The position numbers and the translations under genes were made by a program. 8,258 bases of DNA. Origin: DASXMX01 sp036794395. GTDB lineage: Bacteria; Planctomycetota; Phycisphaerae; Tepidisphaerales; Tepidisphaeraceae. Shown piece by piece: positions 5,312 to 8,258 of this stretch. A model generated the notes under the pieces. The model had not been told where the DNA came from. It made no database searches and saw only the letters and a list, made by a program, of their open reading frames with translations. Location: assembly GCA_036794395.1 (NCBI GenBank), contig DAIRGS010000311.1, forward strand, positions 1 to 8,258, given 5' to 3'. The stretch's first letter is position 1; every line of letters starts with the position of its first letter.

Positions 5312-6721
5312 ATGAAACCGTTGACCATCCGCCAAATCCGTCAAGTCGTCGGCGGCAAAGCGCTCTCGCCCATCCCGGCCGACGCCCCGCTCGTCGGGGC
5401 GGTGTGCACCGACACCCGCCGCATGGAAAAAGGCTCGCTCTTCATCGCTCTTCGCGGCGACAATCACAACGCACACGAGTTTCTCCCTCAGGCCGCCGCC
5501 GGCGGCGCGGTCGCCGCCCTTGTCGAACAACCCCCCGAGCAAAGTCTCCCCAATGTCCTGCTGATCGAAGTGCCCGATGCCAAAGTCGCCATGGGCAAGC
5601 TCGCCAACTACTGCCGCAAGGAGATGCGGGCCAAGGTCGTCGCCGTCGCCGGCAGCAACGGCAAAACCAGCACCAAGCACCTGATCGACGCCGCCCTATG
5701 CGGTAAACTTCGCGGCTCCATCTCCCCCAAAAGCTGGAACAACGACATCGGCGTCCCGCTCACGATTTTTCCCGCCGACCCCTTTCAAGACTACCTCGTT
5801 ATCGAAGTCGGCACGAATCATCACGGCGAAATTCGCATCCTCAGCGACATGGCCTCCCCCGATATTGCCGTCATCACCAACTGCGGCGCCGATCATCTCG
5901 AATTCCTCGACGATCTCATGGGCGTTCGCCGTGAGAACGCGCAGATCATCAGCGGCCTCAATCCCAAGGGCCTTCTGGTCGTCAATGGCGACGACGCCGA
6001 TCTCCTGTCCGCGGTAAACGATTATGCCGGCCAAAAGATCACGTTCGGGTTTAAGGAAACCAACGACCTGTTCGCCTCCGACATCCGTTGTGATGAGACG
6101 GGCACCCGCTTCTCCCTCAACAACAGCCGCCGCGAAGTATTCGTGCCCATGCTCGGCGCCCACTCCGCCGCCAACGCCCTTGCCGCGATCGCGGTCGCCC
6201 GCAAGCTCGGTGTCGCCGAAGATCTCATCATCTCCAGCCTCGCCTCGGCACGCGGCCCCGAGATGCGTCTTGCGTGGGAACCGGCCGGTGCCATCCGCCT
6301 GCTTAACGACGCCTACAACGCCAACCCCAACTCCATGCGAGCGGCTCTGGAAACCGTCGCGCTGCTCTCAACAAATAGCCGCCGCATCCTCATCCTTGGA
6401 GATATGAAAGAACTCGGCCAGTCCAGCGAGCGCTATCACCGCGAAATCGGCCAGTACATCGCCACCGCTAAAGCCTTCGATCAGCTCTTCTGCATCGGCC
6501 CCGACGCCGGCTGGATCGCCGAGTCCGCAATCGCCGCCGGTTTCTCCGCCGAAAATATCGCCCGCTTCGACAATGCCCACTCCGCCAGCACGGCTATCCC
6601 CCCGACACTGCGCGAGGGCGATCTGGTGCTGCTCAAAGGCTCCCGAAGCGTTCATCTCGAAAAAGTCGCAAAAGCCATCACGCAAACCCAGGACGCGCCC
6701 ATGCGAATGGTCGCCTCGTAA
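5312..6721 (+). CDS. murF: UDP-MurNAc-tripeptide:D-Ala-D-Ala ligase
   Basis: This cytoplasmic ligase adds D-alanyl-D-alanine to UDP-MurNAc-tripeptide with ATP, completing the soluble pentapeptide precursor. Its 469 residues are close to the usual 450-460. The N-terminal domain carries TDTRRMEKGSLFIALRG (33-49). The ATPase domain has the P-loop GSNGKTS (114-120), NNDIGVP (143-149), EVGTNHHGEI (165-174) and ITNCGADHLEF (188-198). GAHSAANALAA (282-292) follows, and the C-terminal domain has NDAYNANPNSM (332-342), LGDMKELG (362-369) and LLKGSRS (440-446). The DAYNANP motif and the NHHGEI segment separate MurF from other Mur ligases. Only a weak ribosome-binding site (GAGCGGG, about 5300-5305) precedes the ATG, but no better in-frame start exists. 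It lies downstream of murE, which supplies its substrate, and upstream of mraY, which uses its product. Confidence 0.96.
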   Translation: MKPLTIRQIRQVVGGKALSPIPADAPLVGAVCTDTRRMEKGSLFIALRGDNHNAHEFLPQAAAGGAVAALVEQPPEQSLPNVLLIEVPDAKVAMGKLANYCRKEMRAKVVAVAGSNGKTSTKHLIDAALCGKLRGSISPKSWNNDIGVPLTIFPADPFQDYLVIEVGTNHHGEIRILSDMASPDIAVITNCGADHLEFLDDLMGVRRENAQIISGLNPKGLLVVNGDDADLLSAVNDYAGQKITFGFKETNDLFASDIRCDETGTRFSLNNSRREVFVPMLGAHSAANALAAIAVARKLGVAEDLIISSLASARGPEMRLAWEPAGAIRLLNDAYNANPNSMRAALETVALLSTNSRRILILGDMKELGQSSERYHREIGQYIATAKAFDQLFCIGPDAGWIAESAIAAGFSAENIARFDNAHSASTAIPPTLREGDLVLLKGSRSVHLEKVAKAITQTQDAPMRMVAS

Positions 6722-6731
6722 CCCCACGTGA

Positions 6732-6750
6732 CACGGGCTTCCAGCCCGTG
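6732..6750. repeat. Covarying hairpin module, copy 4
   Basis: CACGGGCT (6732-6739) and AGCCCGTG (6743-6750) form a perfect 8-bp stem with a TCC loop, starting 11 nt after the murF stop. CTTAAAACC follows, which is not a proper T-run. The position suits a transcript-end element, but the same module elsewhere occurs as part of a larger repeat. Confidence 0.65.
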
Positions 6751-6829
6751 CTTAAAACCATTCCCCGACAACCACCAACATCCCGGATTCACAAACCTGC
6801 ATGCCGCATCCGACGGCGCGCGCTTCTCC

Positions 6830-6904
6830 TTCTCCCTCCACCGGTACGCCCTTGTCATTACCCACAAGTCCAAATCACGCGCCCTTTTCTCCCTCCACCG
6901 GTAC
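6830..6904. repeat. Direct repeat pair in the murF-mraY spacer
   Basis: An 18-bp sequence, TTCTCCCTCCACCGGTAC, occurs exactly at 6830-6847 and 6887-6904, each copy preceded by a GCGC-rich stretch. Further right in the same 333-bp gene-free spacer are the hairpins CCCGC-GA-GCGGG (6935-6946) and TCAGG-TTCCG-CCTGA (6968-6982), neither followed by a T-run. No credible gene is seen in 6722-7054. Confidence 0.7.
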
Positions 6905-7012
6905 TCCGGGGGAAGCGAGCGGAATTGGCGACTGCCCGCGAGCGGGTAGGGAGGGGGTTTCGTCAGGTCAGGTTCCGCCTGAAGGGCGTGCTCGGCACAC
7001 CACTCCCTCACA

Positions 7013-7040
7013 TTGCACTCCCCATCCCGCCCCGTTTAAT
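7013..7040 (+). promoter_or_regulatory. Possible mraY promoter
   Basis: TTGCAC (7013-7018) and TTTAAT (7035-7040, five of six matches to TATAAT) are 16 nt apart. A start site about 7 nt downstream (near 7047) would leave a leader of only about 8 nt before the mraY ATG. That fits the lack of any Shine-Dalgarno sequence there. The -35 box is weak. Confidence 0.35.
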
Positions 7041-7054
7041 CTGGCTCACCCTAA

Positions 7055-8194
7055 ATGATCTATCTCCTGGTTGACCGCTATCTCAAATGGCTCGAAGCTC
7101 ACGGGCTCGGGTTTCTGCGCGTCTTTACGTTTGCTACATTCCAGGTTGTCGCGTCAATTCTCCTCAGCTTCCTGATTTGCATTTTCATCGGCCCGCAATT
7201 CATCCGCTGGCTTCGCCGTCAGAAGATCGGCGACCAGCCCGAATTCGATCAGGCCGAACTCAATCGAATGATGGAAGGCAAAAAAGGCACGCCAACGATG
7301 GGCGGCGTCCTCATCATCACCTCCATCGCCTTCAGCACCCTGCTCCTGGCCAACCTCGCCAACTTCTATGTTCAGATGGCCGTGCTATGCCTCGTGTGGC
7401 TCGGCGCTGTTGGCGCGACGGATGACTGGCTCAAGCTCACCGCCGCCCACCGCACCGGCTCCCGCTCCGGCCTCACCAGCCTCGAAAAGCTGCTCTTCCA
7501 GGTCGGCCTCAGCGTCATCCTCGCCTACTTCACCTACAACTACGGAATTAACACCCCCGAAACCCATCGTCTCTTTTTCCCCTTCGCCAAACGCTTCTTC
7601 ATCGAGCTGCCGCTCTGGGCATTCATCCTCCTCTCCACCCTCGTGATGACCGGCTCCAGCAACGCCGTCAACCTCACCGACGGCCTCGATGGCCTGGCCG
7701 CCGGCTGCATGGCCATCTGCTCCTTCGCATTCTGCGTCCTCGCCCTGATCATCGGGACGTCGTGGTCCAATTTTCTACTCCTGAAATACATCCCCGGCGC
7801 GGATCAAATGGCCGTCCTCGCCGGCGCAATCACGGGGGCGTGCCTCGGCTTCCTCTGGTTCAACTGCAACCCCGCCCAGGTCTTCATGGGCGACACCGGC
7901 TCCCTCGCCCTCGGCGGCCTCATCGGCTACATCGCCATCGTCATCCGCCAGGAACTGGTCCTCTTCATCGTCGGCGGAATCTTCGTCGTCGAAGCCCTCT
8001 CCGTCCTCATCCAGGTCTCCTATTTCAAATACACCAGACGAAGATTCGGCGAAGGCCGCCGCGTCTTCCTCATGGCCCCCCTCCACCACCACTTCCAGCG
8101 CAAAGGCTGGACGGAGACGCAGGTCGTCGTTCGGTTCTGGCTGATGGGTGCGATGTTAGCCGCGATGGCGCTGGCGACGGTGAAGTTGAGGTGA
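7055..8194 (+). CDS. mraY: Phospho-MurNAc-pentapeptide transferase
   Basis: This integral inner-membrane enzyme transfers phospho-MurNAc-pentapeptide from UDP to undecaprenyl phosphate, forming lipid I. The 379-residue sequence is a chain of hydrophobic segments consistent with the family's ten membrane helices. It carries the signature KGTPTMGG (77-84), the catalytic aspartates D123 and D124 in TDDWLKL, NAVNLTDGLDGLA (203-215), FMGDTGSLALGG (277-288) with the third key aspartate D280, and the cytoplasmic histidine loop PLHHHFQRKGW (342-352). The loop before the histidines (YFKYTRRRFGEGRR, 323-336) looks somewhat longer than in E. coli as I recall it. The start at 7055 fits homologues but has no Shine-Dalgarno site. 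mraY uses the product of the preceding murF. The next dcw gene, expected to be murD, would lie beyond the window. Confidence 0.96.
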   Translation: MIYLLVDRYLKWLEAHGLGFLRVFTFATFQVVASILLSFLICIFIGPQFIRWLRRQKIGDQPEFDQAELNRMMEGKKGTPTMGGVLIITSIAFSTLLLANLANFYVQMAVLCLVWLGAVGATDDWLKLTAAHRTGSRSGLTSLEKLLFQVGLSVILAYFTYNYGINTPETHRLFFPFAKRFFIELPLWAFILLSTLVMTGSSNAVNLTDGLDGLAAGCMAICSFAFCVLALIIGTSWSNFLLLKYIPGADQMAVLAGAITGACLGFLWFNCNPAQVFMGDTGSLALGGLIGYIAIVIRQELVLFIVGGIFVVEALSVLIQVSYFKYTRRRFGEGRRVFLMAPLHHHFQRKGWTETQVVVRFWLMGAMLAAMALATVKLR

Positions 8195-8203
8195 ATATGG
8201 TGA

Positions 8204-8227
8204 GTGACGAAGTGACGAAGGCACGAA
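8204..8227 (-). repeat. 8-bp tandem array after mraY
   Basis: GTGACGAA is repeated at 8204-8211 and 8212-8219, followed by GGCACGAA (8220-8227). On the minus strand these read TTCGTCAC and TTCGTGCC, the same 8-bp family as at 185-208 but in the opposite orientation. It begins 10 nt after the mraY stop. An ATG at 8197 stays open to the window edge but runs through this array, so it is not called as a gene. Confidence 0.7.
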
Positions 8228-8258
8228 GGGGTGGGCGCTGCGCGGCGGGGGTTGGGGG

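Noticed and set aside
6732..6750. Classical rho-independent terminator after murF
   Set aside because: The stem is good but no T-run follows, and the same hairpin belongs to a dispersed repeat family.
6652..7074. Small frames on both strands in the murF-mraY spacer
   Set aside because: They are short, proline- or arginine-rich and cross the hairpin and direct repeats. None resembles a known protein.
8197..8258. Start of a downstream gene such as murD
   Set aside because: The ATG has no ribosome-binding site, and its codons run through the GTGACGAA array without any MurD-like N-terminus.

Overview
The window is about 8.3 kb of GC-rich bacterial DNA. It carries five plus-strand protein genes I can identify (trpB, a secreted DUF1080-family protein, murE, murF, mraY) and one small minus-strand gene resembling an antitoxin. 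The DUF1080 protein, the antitoxin-like protein and the wealth of short intergenic repeats suggest Planctomycetota (possibly Phycisphaerae-like) or a neighbouring PVC lineage. That placement rests on recalled family distribution, not on a search. A run of 10 Ns inside murE shows that this is a draft scaffold, probably from a metagenome.

Layout: 1-357 is non-coding, with a small hairpin and arrays of 10-, 9- and 8-bp repeats. trpB (358-1572) follows. A spacer (1573-1770) holds a diverged repeat of about 150 bp that includes a hairpin. The antitoxin-like gene lies at 1771-2007 on the minus strand, divergent from the DUF1080 gene (2136-2834). The 722-bp stretch 2835-3556 has no credible gene and is packed with repeats: an inverted pair of hairpin modules, two 8-bp-period arrays and an AT-rich 19-bp repeat, then a possible promoter. 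murE (3557-5032), murF (5312-6721) and mraY (7055-8194) follow in the usual order of the dcw (division and cell wall) cluster. They are separated by 279 and 333 bp of repeat-bearing DNA rather than by the usual overlaps. The window ends just after mraY in another short repeat array.

MurE, MurF and MraY carry out three consecutive steps of peptidoglycan precursor synthesis: addition of meso-diaminopimelate, addition of D-Ala-D-Ala, and transfer of phospho-MurNAc-pentapeptide to undecaprenyl phosphate. The DNPR motif in MurE indicates meso-DAP peptidoglycan. TrpB is the tryptophan synthase beta subunit, with no trpA in view. The DUF1080 protein is probably exported and acts on carbohydrate.

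I found no new multi-gene system. The most interesting signal is in the spacers. One family is an 8-bp-stem hairpin present four times with covarying base pairs, once as an inverted pair resembling a REPIN. The second is a set of tandem arrays with periods of exactly 8, 9 or 10 bp that share a TYYGTG core and are noted only between genes.
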